DNA from: CAZZCU01 sp964652825
GTDB lineage: Bacteria > Bdellovibrionota_B > Oligoflexia > Oligoflexales > CAZZCU01
Assembly (NCBI GenBank): GCA_964652825.1
Contig: CAZZCU010000006.1
Coordinates: 39,708-103,707 of the forward strand
DNA: 64,000 nt
Reading direction: 5' to 3'
Below the pieces are notes generated by a model that was not told the origin of the DNA, ran no database searches, and saw only the letters and a list, made by a program, of their open reading frames with translations. The position numbers and the translations under genes were made by a program. This document shows, one piece after another, positions 38,577-46,026 of the stretch; positions within the stretch are counted from its first letter, which is position 1, and the number at the start of each line of letters is the position of its first letter.

Positions 38577-39968
38577 ATGGCGATGAAGAAACTGCTGATC
38601 TTGGCAATGATGGCCTTACTTTTGCCGGTAACCGTGCAGTATATGGCCGCCACGTTTTTGCTCTTCTGGTGGTTGTGGCGGCTTTGGGGTGAGCGCGCGA
38701 CGCCCCAGGCATTGGCATCCCAGACCAATTCAAAAGTCACGGATGAATGTTTTCGTCCGATAGTTGTCGCGACTTGTATTCACATATTCATGACGGCGTT
38801 AGCTGCGGTTATTGCTTACGTTACGGTGGGTGAAAGCGAACAACTGCGAGCAGCTGTATCAGAATCGTATCATTTGATCGCTAAACAGGGTGTGCTTGGT
38901 CTGGTTTTGATTTTTGCGGTTGCCAAGGTTTATGCGTATGGCTTTCGTATGCCGATCGTGATGCGCGTTTTTTTTATCTATGTTTTTGTTTATCTGCTGT
39001 ACCTGTTGGTGCAACGTTATACCGGCATTGATTGGGTGCATGGTTTTGACGCGATGCTTCCCGATAACCGTTTTGCCTATGGTGTCTACCGACTGTCGGG
39101 GTTCATGGGGCATCCGTTGTCGTTCGCTTATAATGTGGTGCTGTGTTGTGTATTGATGCTGTCGGGAGCGGCGCTCAGTACCCGCGATGGCCGGGCGCGT
39201 TTGCAATATTGGTCGTGTTTGTGGTTGCTGCTTTTTGCTTTGGCGATTTCCGGTTCGCGCTGGCCGTTCCTGGTAGCATTGTTGCTGGTGTCTGTCGCCA
39301 GTTATCGTCAGGTTTTGGCTAAGTGGCGGCTAATATTGCTCGGTAGCGTTCTTTTTGCGGTTTTCTTGTATTTTGAAGCATCGTTATTGGGTCGGGTGCG
39401 GGAAATCATGATTAGCGATGCACCGTTGATCGATCGCTTTCCTAGGTTGGCGTTTTGGCACGTACATTGGCAGATTTTTGTTGATCACTTGTTTGCCGGT
39501 GCGGGCTTTGGAGCAACCGAAGCTGTGCGCCTAGACTATTACGTAGCCAATGGTTACACTAGTATTGAGCACAAATTCCCCGCGCATAATATCTTTCTGC
39601 AAACGCTTGCGGATTCAGGGCTCATCGGCTTCATGAGCCTATTAGTGTGGCTTGGCGGTTTTTCGGTATCTTTGTATCGGGCGGCGACGAGAACCAAAGT
39701 CAAAGCGATCTTGATGTTAATTCCGGCAGTGGTGCTTACCGGTCTGTTTCAGAATAATTTACGCGATACTGAGTTTCTATATGCATTTTGGTTGTGTTTC
39801 GTGTTCGTAATCTGCGAGGCGTGCGCCAGCGTCGAGCACGATCTTCTCCCGGGTGGGCATGGCCGAGCAAGTCGACAACGAGTTGAAAATTATCAATCCG
39901 AATCGGATCAATCGGATTCTCGCGCGTATTTGTCAAGCGAGTCTACAGGTATTGATCCGAGCCGGTGA
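38577..39968 (+). CDS. O-antigen ligase/polymerase-like membrane protein (Wzy_C)
   Basis: About 463 residues with ten or more hydrophobic helices. The Wzy_C signature is seen: a hydrophobic stretch ending SGSRWPFLVALLLV, a large periplasmic loop containing RLAFWHVHWQIFVDHLFAGAGFGAT, and PAHNIFLQTLADSGLIGFMSLL. WaaL-type members ligate and Wzy-type members polymerise O-antigen; the two cannot be told apart here. ATG 38577 is preferred over TTG 38535. The last ~36 residues are polar, Ser/Asp/Gln-rich, and read in a different frame through the first 110 bases of the PilZ gene, which may mean a natural stop was lost. Confidence 0.82.
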   Translation: MAMKKLLILAMMALLLPVTVQYMAATFLLFWWLWRLWGERATPQALASQTNSKVTDECFRPIVVATCIHIFMTALAAVIAYVTVGESEQLRAAVSESYHLIAKQGVLGLVLIFAVAKVYAYGFRMPIVMRVFFIYVFVYLLYLLVQRYTGIDWVHGFDAMLPDNRFAYGVYRLSGFMGHPLSFAYNVVLCCVLMLSGAALSTRDGRARLQYWSCLWLLLFALAISGSRWPFLVALLLVSVASYRQVLAKWRLILLGSVLFAVFLYFEASLLGRVREIMISDAPLIDRFPRLAFWHVHWQIFVDHLFAGAGFGATEAVRLDYYVANGYTSIEHKFPAHNIFLQTLADSGLIGFMSLLVWLGGFSVSLYRAATRTKVKAILMLIPAVVLTGLFQNNLRDTEFLYAFWLCFVFVICEACASVEHDLLPGGHGRASRQRVENYQSESDQSDSRAYLSSESTGIDPSR

Positions 39969-40641
39969 TTCCAGGTCTCTCGCTGTTCGTGGCCGCGCCA
40001 CCAATATACTCAGCGAAGGCCCCCTTGGTTCGATGCGTCTTAGCAATATCTCCGAGAAAGGGATGGGCTTTCTTGAGGGTCGTAAAACGGTTCGGGTCGA
40101 ATTCGTTGGCATGGCGACCCAGGTGGTCTTTGATACCACAATTATAGCGCGACAGAAGAACAGCATCCTGGTGACTGTCCCCAATTGTCTGATTAGCATC
40201 GAGCGACGCAAGAACGCGCGTTTTGTCGCGACCCCGGATTTTACTTCGTTTGTTAAATTCAGCTGCTGGAGTGCCTCCGTGAATGATCTGGCTAGCCCGC
40301 CGATTTTTTCGCATTTCGCCGACCAGGCGAATTGGCTGTATATCGCTGATATGAGCGAAGGGGGCTTTTGCGCTACTGCTCGTTTCCCGGCGCCGTTGAC
40401 CAGTATTCGCAGTGGGATAGTGGATGACAACGCCAAGTTATACTTACCGATGCGGCCACCGATTGCCTTGCCGGCAGAGGTGCGTTGGGTCAAGAAAATA
40501 AAAGAAGCAGTGAGTACGGAAAGCAACAATTTGGAGCAAAGATTTTATAAATTTGGCGTGCAATTTTTATCCTTGCCGGAAGATGCGCGCGTTTCCATCC
40601 GGCAATACATGCAACAGTTGACCACGGCCAGCGCTATTTAG
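39859..40641 (+). CDS. PilZ-domain protein (YcgR-like), c-di-GMP binding
   Basis: 260 residues from ATG 39859 (GTG 39853 also in frame). The N-terminal half is a YcgR-N-like beta domain (GSMRLSNISEKGMGF, TTIIARQKNSILVTVPNCL). The C-terminal PilZ domain begins with ERRKNARFVATPDF (RxxxR) and has IADMSEGGFC (D/NxSxxG), both c-di-GMP contacts. Such proteins relay c-di-GMP to flagella, pili or polysaccharide export; the neighbouring O-antigen ligase-like gene suggests an envelope role. It overlaps that gene by 110 bases in another frame, unusually long. Its stop is just before the next lipoprotein gene. Confidence 0.85.
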   Translation: MAEQVDNELKIINPNRINRILARICQASLQVLIRAGDSRSLAVRGRATNILSEGPLGSMRLSNISEKGMGFLEGRKTVRVEFVGMATQVVFDTTIIARQKNSILVTVPNCLISIERRKNARFVATPDFTSFVKFSCWSASVNDLASPPIFSHFADQANWLYIADMSEGGFCATARFPAPLTSIRSGIVDDNAKLYLPMRPPIALPAEVRWVKKIKEAVSTESNNLEQRFYKFGVQFLSLPEDARVSIRQYMQQLTTASAI

Positions 40642-40670
40642 TGTGGCTGCGTCTTTTAGGGAGCTTGCTG

Positions 40671-41573
40671 ATGAAAACCATGATTCACGTGTTTTATGTT
40701 TCGCTGCTACTTGCCGGTTGCAGTACGGTGGCACAGTTGTGGACTAGTGATTCCCAATCGACGGATGCCGAAAAGAACGCGACCGAAGGTGCGGCAACGG
40801 AGACCGCGACTGATAGCGGTGAAAATGCCAGCAGCGATGCCGCTTCGACAAAAGCCGGTGATGTCGGTGGCAAGCAGCGGGTGAAAAGTATGAACATGGA
40901 AGAGCTTGAACTCAAACAAGCCAAGCTTTGGGCTCGGGTCGATACGCTCGAAGAGCAAACCAATCGACAGCGGGAGCGTATGCGCGTTCTCGAAAAGGGC
41001 CTGCTGCTTGGTTTGATTCCCGAAGAGTTGAAAGATGATGTCAAACCAAAAGCCAAGACGAGCAGTGGCAAGGGAGAGTCCTCCTCCAAGCCGGCGGTTG
41101 CGGATTCTGCCGCCGATGGATCTCCGGCAGAAGCGCGGACGGTAGCGCCAGCGGTGGCCGTACTTGATAAGCCTGCCACCGAAGATAACTCGTCTTTTGA
41201 AGAACGTATGGCTGCGGCTCAGGATTTCTTCCGGGCTGGACGTTACGGACGCGCTATCGCCGAATATTCGGCAATCGGTAAGGAATTTAAACAACTCGAT
41301 CAAAACGGCAGTCATCAGTTCTGGATTGCGTTGTCATGGTTGAACCTCAAAGAAGTTAACGCGGCGCAACAGAATTTTGAGAGTTTTCTTCGCGAGTATC
41401 CGGTAAGTCCATGGGTGGTGCGAGCGCATTTTTATTTGGCGCGCGTAGAGACGCAAATAGGCATGCGCGAAAAGTCGCTACAACGTCTGCGCCGCATTAT
41501 CAGCGACTATCCTAATGAGGACGTCGCGGAAATGGCCAAAATGGAAATTAGTAATATGGGGAAAACCCTCTAA
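40671..41573 (+). CDS. TPR-like envelope lipoprotein
   Basis: 300 residues from ATG 40671 (GGGAG seven bases upstream; GTG 40641 is earlier in frame). Signal with LLLAGC lipobox, a Glu/Thr/Ala-rich linker, a short coiled coil (MEELELKQAKLWARVDTLEEQTNRQRERMRVLE, ~85-118), a Ser/Lys linker, and a C-terminal set of TPR helices (AQDFFRAGRYGRAIAEYSAIG, WIALSWLNLKEVNAAQQNFESFLREYP, FYLARVETQIGMREKSLQRLRRII). Layout is like CpoB/YbgF, which joins peptidoglycan synthesis to outer-membrane constriction; a similar protein is encoded at 48376. Its TAA overlaps the ATG of the LysM gene (TAATG). Confidence 0.78.
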   Translation: MKTMIHVFYVSLLLAGCSTVAQLWTSDSQSTDAEKNATEGAATETATDSGENASSDAASTKAGDVGGKQRVKSMNMEELELKQAKLWARVDTLEEQTNRQRERMRVLEKGLLLGLIPEELKDDVKPKAKTSSGKGESSSKPAVADSAADGSPAEARTVAPAVAVLDKPATEDNSSFEERMAAAQDFFRAGRYGRAIAEYSAIGKEFKQLDQNGSHQFWIALSWLNLKEVNAAQQNFESFLREYPVSPWVVRAHFYLARVETQIGMREKSLQRLRRIISDYPNEDVAEMAKMEISNMGKTL

Positions 41574-43096
41574 TGCACACCAGGCTAAAGTTAGCGTCTT
41601 ATGTTAGTGCAATGACACTAAGTTGCTTTTGTGTTGCTGTGCGTTCAGACATTGCGTTTGCTCAAACAGGTAACTCCGCATTTGAACTGAACAATGCGGA
41701 GCTGAACGCGCCGGCTTCTGATGTTGAGGAAGTTAATAACACCAAGGCCAACAATCCGTCGACTAATACGCAAATGCCACAAGCTCGCAATCAGGTGACT
41801 AATGTCGTGCCAGAACTTCCGGCGACACCACAGCCAATCGAAAACATTCCCGTGCTTCAAGAAGACGCTGCGACCGCGACAGCGGTAGAGATAGCAGAGC
41901 CCCAACCGTCGGCACCACAGCCATCGTTTCCACCGATGGATAAGGCGCCGCTGGCCCCTGACTTGCCGGCGCCTAATGAATTTGCCGGCGCACCTTACGT
42001 GCCTGGATCGCTTAAAGACCTCGCTTATGGCGAAGCTCCGGAAGAGTATGTGGTCGAGACCGGCGACACTTTGTATGACATCTGCGATCAATTGATTGAT
42101 GAACCGGATTATTGGCCGAAACTGTGGGCTTTGAATCCGGAAATCCGCAACCCGCATTTTATTTATCCCAATATGCGTCTTCGGTTTTTTGCCGGTGATG
42201 CAACCAATCCGCCATTCCTGAACGTTGTTGAAGAAGATGATGTTGTTCCGATTGATAAAGGTGGTCTCGTCGAAGCTCAAATGATGCCTCAACGCAAAGA
42301 TCTCAGTCATCTTTTGCTGGATGCTATGAAGCCAGTAGACGTGCCGATTCTGGCATCCGAAGAACTAGCGGTTGCCAGTGAGATCGCCGGTGATTTTGAG
42401 GTTTGGGGCGAGACTTATAAGAATACACAAATTAGTCTCGTGGTTCCCGCGTTTGTTCTTGCCGAAGAACCCGAGGAATTGGGAGTCGTCGTTGCCGGTA
42501 TCGAGGGTCAGACATTGAGTGGTTACAATACTCATGTCATTGTTGATGGCTCCGGTTTTCAAACTGGCTCAACATACACGGTGTTGCGGGCATCCGGATC
42601 GGTGCGTCGCCCTGATACCAGCGAGTTTGTCGGCTATCGTTATGAATTTGTCGGCAATGTCGTGGCCAAAGCAGCGATCGATGCGGATCATACTGAAGTT
42701 GCGCCGTCGTATGTGCGACTTGGGATAAAAACCGGCGATATTCTGGTTCGCTATCTCTCAACGCAGCGTTCAATCCCCACGGGTGCTGGTGATAGTGTCG
42801 GTAGTGCGTCGTCACCAGAGGGTGTGATTCTGGGATTTGATCAACCAGGTCGCGTGCTCGGTGGTGTCGGTGATCTCGTTCTGCTGAGTGCCAAAGCCTC
42901 GCCAGGCGCGTATGTGAAAGTGTATCGCGATCTGCGAAAGAACGCTGTCTTTGCTCGCTCGGCCATGCCGGAGGCGGAGCGCGTCGCCGGTTACGTGCGG
43001 GTGGTTGATACTATCGGCGAGGCATCGCTTGGGTACATCGTTCGCAATGATTATGATTTACGTGTTGGTGATACAACCAGCAAAGCTAATATGTAG
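41573..43096 (+). CDS. secreted LysM-domain protein
   Basis: 507 residues with a signal peptide (LASYVSAMTLSCFCVAVRSDIAFAQ). A long Pro/Ala/Thr-rich linker precedes one LysM domain at about residues 158-205 (YVVETGDTLYDICDQLIDEPDYWPKLWALNPEIRNPHFIYPNMRLRF), which should bind peptidoglycan. The remaining 300 residues are beta-rich with a repeated style (GVVVAGIEGQTLSGYNTHVIVDGSGFQTG) and no catalytic residues I can name. Large LysM proteins of this layout occur in deltaproteobacteria-like genomes. Coupled to the upstream TPR lipoprotein gene by a one-base start/stop overlap, so the two may form an envelope complex. Confidence 0.82.
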   Translation: MHTRLKLASYVSAMTLSCFCVAVRSDIAFAQTGNSAFELNNAELNAPASDVEEVNNTKANNPSTNTQMPQARNQVTNVVPELPATPQPIENIPVLQEDAATATAVEIAEPQPSAPQPSFPPMDKAPLAPDLPAPNEFAGAPYVPGSLKDLAYGEAPEEYVVETGDTLYDICDQLIDEPDYWPKLWALNPEIRNPHFIYPNMRLRFFAGDATNPPFLNVVEEDDVVPIDKGGLVEAQMMPQRKDLSHLLLDAMKPVDVPILASEELAVASEIAGDFEVWGETYKNTQISLVVPAFVLAEEPEELGVVVAGIEGQTLSGYNTHVIVDGSGFQTGSTYTVLRASGSVRRPDTSEFVGYRYEFVGNVVAKAAIDADHTEVAPSYVRLGIKTGDILVRYLSTQRSIPTGAGDSVGSASSPEGVILGFDQPGRVLGGVGDLVLLSAKASPGAYVKVYRDLRKNAVFARSAMPEAERVAGYVRVVDTIGEASLGYIVRNDYDLRVGDTTSKANM

Positions 43097-43202
43097 TTTA
43101 GTAGCGAGTGACAATAAACCGATCAACCCATCACATGTCAGTGGCTGACCTGCCCCTTTAAACGTTAATCAATTTATCTCGAAATTCAGGCGAGATGAGT
43201 TG

Positions 43203-44189
43203 ATGTCCCACCGAGCTTTCACCGTTATATTGCATACCCTATCGCAACTACAGGGTCGCTGGTTGCCGCCACTGATATATGCGGCTAAGGCACCGACACT
43301 TGGCTCACCCATAGATATAAATATAGAGTCACCTCTCGATGCGGTGAGTTGGACGGAGTTTGTTGCCTGGGCTTTGCGTCCGGAGGGAGCATTGGCGTGG
43401 ACAGCGTCGTATGTCCAGCGTTTGCCAGGTGGCGTGCGGCAAATTGCTGCTGCGGCTTATCAGCATCTAAACGCCTGCCAAGACGCGGGTGCGCGTTATG
43501 TGCTGTTTGGTGATGACGACTATCCGTCATGGTTGGCAACCATAGCCCGTCCGCCTCTGGGTCTGAGTTTGCTTGGTGATCGCAATGCGCTGCAACCAGT
43601 CAACATAGCTGTGGTGGGATCCCGCAAAGCCTCGCCGCGTGGCCTGCGGGATGCGTTTGCGCTCGGTCAGTTGCTCGCTGATCTAGGATTTTGCGTCGTC
43701 AGCGGCGGGGCTTTTGGCTGCGACGTCGCCGCGCATCGTGGTTGTCTTGCCTCGGCGCGGGCGCCCATGCCGGCAGCCATTGTCTTTGCCGGCGGGCTTG
43801 GTCATCAATATCCCCGCGCCAATGCTCATGTCTTTCGCGAAATCAAGGAGCGTGGCGGCCTGCTGATCAGTGAGAAGTTGTGGCATCAGTCGGCGCGGCG
43901 CATGGATTTTCCCATACGTAACCGCATTGTCTCGGGTCTGGCTTGCGCCACGGTGTTGGTGGAGGCGGCCGAGACTTCGGGCGCTCTGATTACTGCGCAT
44001 GCGGCGTTGGACCAGGGGCGCGAGGTCTTCGTTCTGAGGCCTGCGGCAGAAGATGTGCGCGCTGCGGGCAATAAAAAATTGATCCAGGATGGAGCGCGTC
44101 ATGTTGCCACTGTCGAGGAGTTGGCGTGCTTAATTGTTGATCTGACAAATATTTCATCTTCAGCCCAGGAGGGATTTACGGTATGTTAA
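43203..44189 (+). CDS. dprA: DNA-processing protein DprA/Smf
   Basis: 328 residues. The Rossmann-like DprA core is clear: VVGSRKASPRGLRDAF, CVVSGGAFGCDVAAHRG, PAAIVFAGGLGHQYPRAN, MDFPIRNRIVSGLACATVLVEAAETSGALITA and AAGNKKLIQDGA. DprA loads RecA on incoming single strands during natural transformation. The N-terminal ~110 residues are a short SAM-like part; no C-terminal winged helix is evident. Followed by smg, the same order as dprA-smg in gammaproteobacteria. Competence machinery beyond this is not in the window. Confidence 0.93.
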   Translation: MSHRAFTVILHTLSQLQGRWLPPLIYAAKAPTLGSPIDINIESPLDAVSWTEFVAWALRPEGALAWTASYVQRLPGGVRQIAAAAYQHLNACQDAGARYVLFGDDDYPSWLATIARPPLGLSLLGDRNALQPVNIAVVGSRKASPRGLRDAFALGQLLADLGFCVVSGGAFGCDVAAHRGCLASARAPMPAAIVFAGGLGHQYPRANAHVFREIKERGGLLISEKLWHQSARRMDFPIRNRIVSGLACATVLVEAAETSGALITAHAALDQGREVFVLRPAAEDVRAAGNKKLIQDGARHVATVEELACLIVDLTNISSSAQEGFTVC

Positions 44190-44281
44190 TAGTCGAGATT
44201 AACCAGACAATTTTTTGGCGACGTGATCAGTGCTTGACGAGCAACTGTTCAGTGAATATGAATCGAAGCATCGAGGAACAC

Positions 44282-44782
44282 ATGACGCACATGCAACATG
44301 AAGCTGAAGAATGGTGGCAGGTAGTTCAGGCCATGGCTGGATACATCACCAGCGGCCTGGATGAGTGCGATCTGAATGATGATTTCGTGCGTTGCGAGTT
44401 GTTACGTCAGGGTTTTTCGGTAGGTGCTGTTGAGCAGGCATTTGATTGGATTGATCAAGCCAGTCTGGGCGGACAGCTTAACGAATTGTTTACGTTTCTC
44501 CAGCCGATCAATCCCAATATCCGGATTCAAAATCCTTTGGAAAAAGCTGCTGTCTCTGATCGCTTGTGGCAACAGATCGAGCGTTGCCGTCATAGCGGGC
44601 TTGTCAGTCAATGGTATGCCGAGCAAGTTCTTGAGGGCATGCGTACTCTCGACACACGCGATTGGGAAGATAACGAGGTCGACGCGTTTGTAGCCGAGAT
44701 GCTCGCGAATACGTTACCGCAGCGTAATAAGAAAAGCGCGCTGCAACTCCTTAACGGCAAGTGCCGCCAACTTTACTGTTAA
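44282..44782 (+). CDS. smg: Smg protein (DUF494)
   Basis: 166 residues from ATG 44282, which has GAGGA four bases upstream; the frame extends to 44183 but that part has no homology. Matches the Smg/DUF494 layout: an N-terminal helical domain (GLDECDLNDDFVRCELLRQGFSVGAVEQAFDWIDQ), a central INPNIRIQNPLEKAAVSDRLWQQIERC segment and QWYAEQVLEGMRTLDTRDWEDNEVDAFVAEMLAN, equivalent to the ETREMVIERVLALD region of the family. Role unknown; family genes sit next to dprA and topA in many proteobacteria. Sequence is divergent, so the call rests partly on position. Confidence 0.75.
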   Translation: MTHMQHEAEEWWQVVQAMAGYITSGLDECDLNDDFVRCELLRQGFSVGAVEQAFDWIDQASLGGQLNELFTFLQPINPNIRIQNPLEKAAVSDRLWQQIERCRHSGLVSQWYAEQVLEGMRTLDTRDWEDNEVDAFVAEMLANTLPQRNKKSALQLLNGKCRQLYC

Positions 44783-44791
44783 TCGCTAGCC

Positions 44792-45661
44792 ATGGATATC
44801 GAGGAAATCTTCGCCGACTTGTCGGTGGAAGAGTTATTAGTCAATGGTGCGTGTTCGGCTTGGGTATGTGCGCGTACCGGTATGCGTGCATTGGCGTCGC
44901 CGTTTGTCGATCAGCGGGATGCGTTGCGCTGGGTTCAGGATTTGGCGCGACGTAGCGGCGTGCGTCTTGATCCACTCTATCCGGCCAATGGTGGCATGCT
45001 CCAGGTGACGGGGTTATATCGCTGGCACTGCGTGTTGCCGCCGATCGCTGTGGATGGTCCGCTGATCAGTATTCGTCGACATAACTTCTCGCGGCTGACT
45101 TTGGATGATTTTGGGTTAGCTGCTGACGTCCGGCAGGCATTGGTGCAGGCGATCAGCAGGCGTCGTCCGCTTATTATTTGCGGTGCGACCGGAGCTGGTA
45201 AAACCACGTTCCTGGCGGCGCTGCTGAATACTTACATGCGCGACGAGCGCGTGATCATCCTTGAGCATATTGCTGAACTTCCGTGTGCGTCCGAGCGTTG
45301 GATGCGCCTTGTGGAGCGTGCTCCCAATATCGAGGGGATCGGTGCTGTCGGCATGGATCGTTTGCTGGAGGAGGCTTTGCGTTTGCGGCCGGAGCGTTTT
45401 GTGATCGGCGAAATCCGTGGCCGCGAGGCACCTACGTACATCCGTTCACTTATGGCTGGCCACGGTGGCAGCCTTGCCACCATGCATGCCGGCAGTGTCG
45501 ATGCCTGTGCACGTCGCCTGCAGACTCTGTGTCGAAGTTATGATCCCCATAATGCCAATACCGATTACCTCGCTTATTTTCGCGACTGCGGCCTCATGGC
45601 GATGATTGTCACGCGCGTGGGCGGCACGTTTGCCATCTCGGATTTCGGTAATGTTGCTTGA
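44792..45661 (+). CDS. short CpaF/VirB11-like secretion ATPase
   Basis: 289 residues, much shorter than CpaF/TadA (about 420-480). Walker A GATGAGKTTFL at ~131-138; the acidic Asp-box region IILEHIAELPC; Walker B-like RPERFVIGEIRGREA; and the His-box GHGGSLATMHAGSV. These are the T2SS-E/T4P ATPase motifs. The N-terminal domain is reduced to ~120 residues. It begins nine bases after smg, with no pilin, platform protein or secretin gene in the window. Either it drives machinery encoded elsewhere or has a separate role linked to DNA uptake, suggested by the dprA neighbour. Confidence 0.85.
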   Translation: MDIEEIFADLSVEELLVNGACSAWVCARTGMRALASPFVDQRDALRWVQDLARRSGVRLDPLYPANGGMLQVTGLYRWHCVLPPIAVDGPLISIRRHNFSRLTLDDFGLAADVRQALVQAISRRRPLIICGATGAGKTTFLAALLNTYMRDERVIILEHIAELPCASERWMRLVERAPNIEGIGAVGMDRLLEEALRLRPERFVIGEIRGREAPTYIRSLMAGHGGSLATMHAGSVDACARRLQTLCRSYDPHNANTDYLAYFRDCGLMAMIVTRVGGTFAISDFGNVA

Positions 45662-45685
45662 TTCGGGTATCGTAACTGCATTTGA

Positions 45686-45703
45686 TAGTATCATATGATA
45701 CTA
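45686..45703. promoter_or_regulatory. 18-bp perfect palindrome before fic remnant
   Basis: TAGTATCATATGATACTA is a perfect inverted repeat ending eight bases before the ATG of the fic pseudogene. It has the form of an operator for a dimeric repressor and, because it sits where the promoter or ribosome site should be, could have served autoregulation by the Fic protein's own C-terminal winged helix. The regulator is inferred, not identified. Confidence 0.5.
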
Positions 45704-45710
45704 CCAAAGC

Positions 45711-46026
45711 ATGCGCCCTCCATTTAACACCACTCCAAAAATCTTCGTTCTTTGTACCGACATTGCAAAGCTTATTGGAAAGTATGAAGGATTGCTGTCA
45801 CCTAGACCTGAGCCAAGGCTACGGCGACGAAATCAAGTAAAGACAATTCAAGGATGCCTTTAATCATTTTGGTTCTCGTTCATTTGCTCGTAAAGATTAT
45901 TTGGAACTTTTCAAAACAATTTCAACTGCGACAACCAGTCGTGATCTTTCGCTTGGTGTGCAGATGAAAAAATTGAAAAAGAATGGTGAAAAAATCCGCG
46001 CGCGTTACGTTTTTATCCGTAGTTAG
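45711..46026 (+). pseudogene. fic-family gene, internally deleted remnant
   Basis: ATG 45711 opens 46 codons reading MRPPFNTTPKIFVLCTDIAK... and ending in LRRRNQVKTIQG before a stop near 45860; this is the usual N-terminal start of Fic/DOC adenylyltransferase-like proteins (PFNITPKI..LIGKYEGL..P.LRR.N.VKTIQ). Immediately after, in another frame from ~45849, comes SFARKDYLELFKTISTATTSRDLSLGVQMKKLKKNGEKIRARYVF and a stop at 46024-46026, which is the C-terminal winged-helix end of the same family. The whole Fic core with its HxFx(D/E)GNGR motif, roughly 230 residues, is gone. So this is an internal deletion of one gene, not two genes. It overlaps the end of the helicase gene by four bases. Confidence 0.82.
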
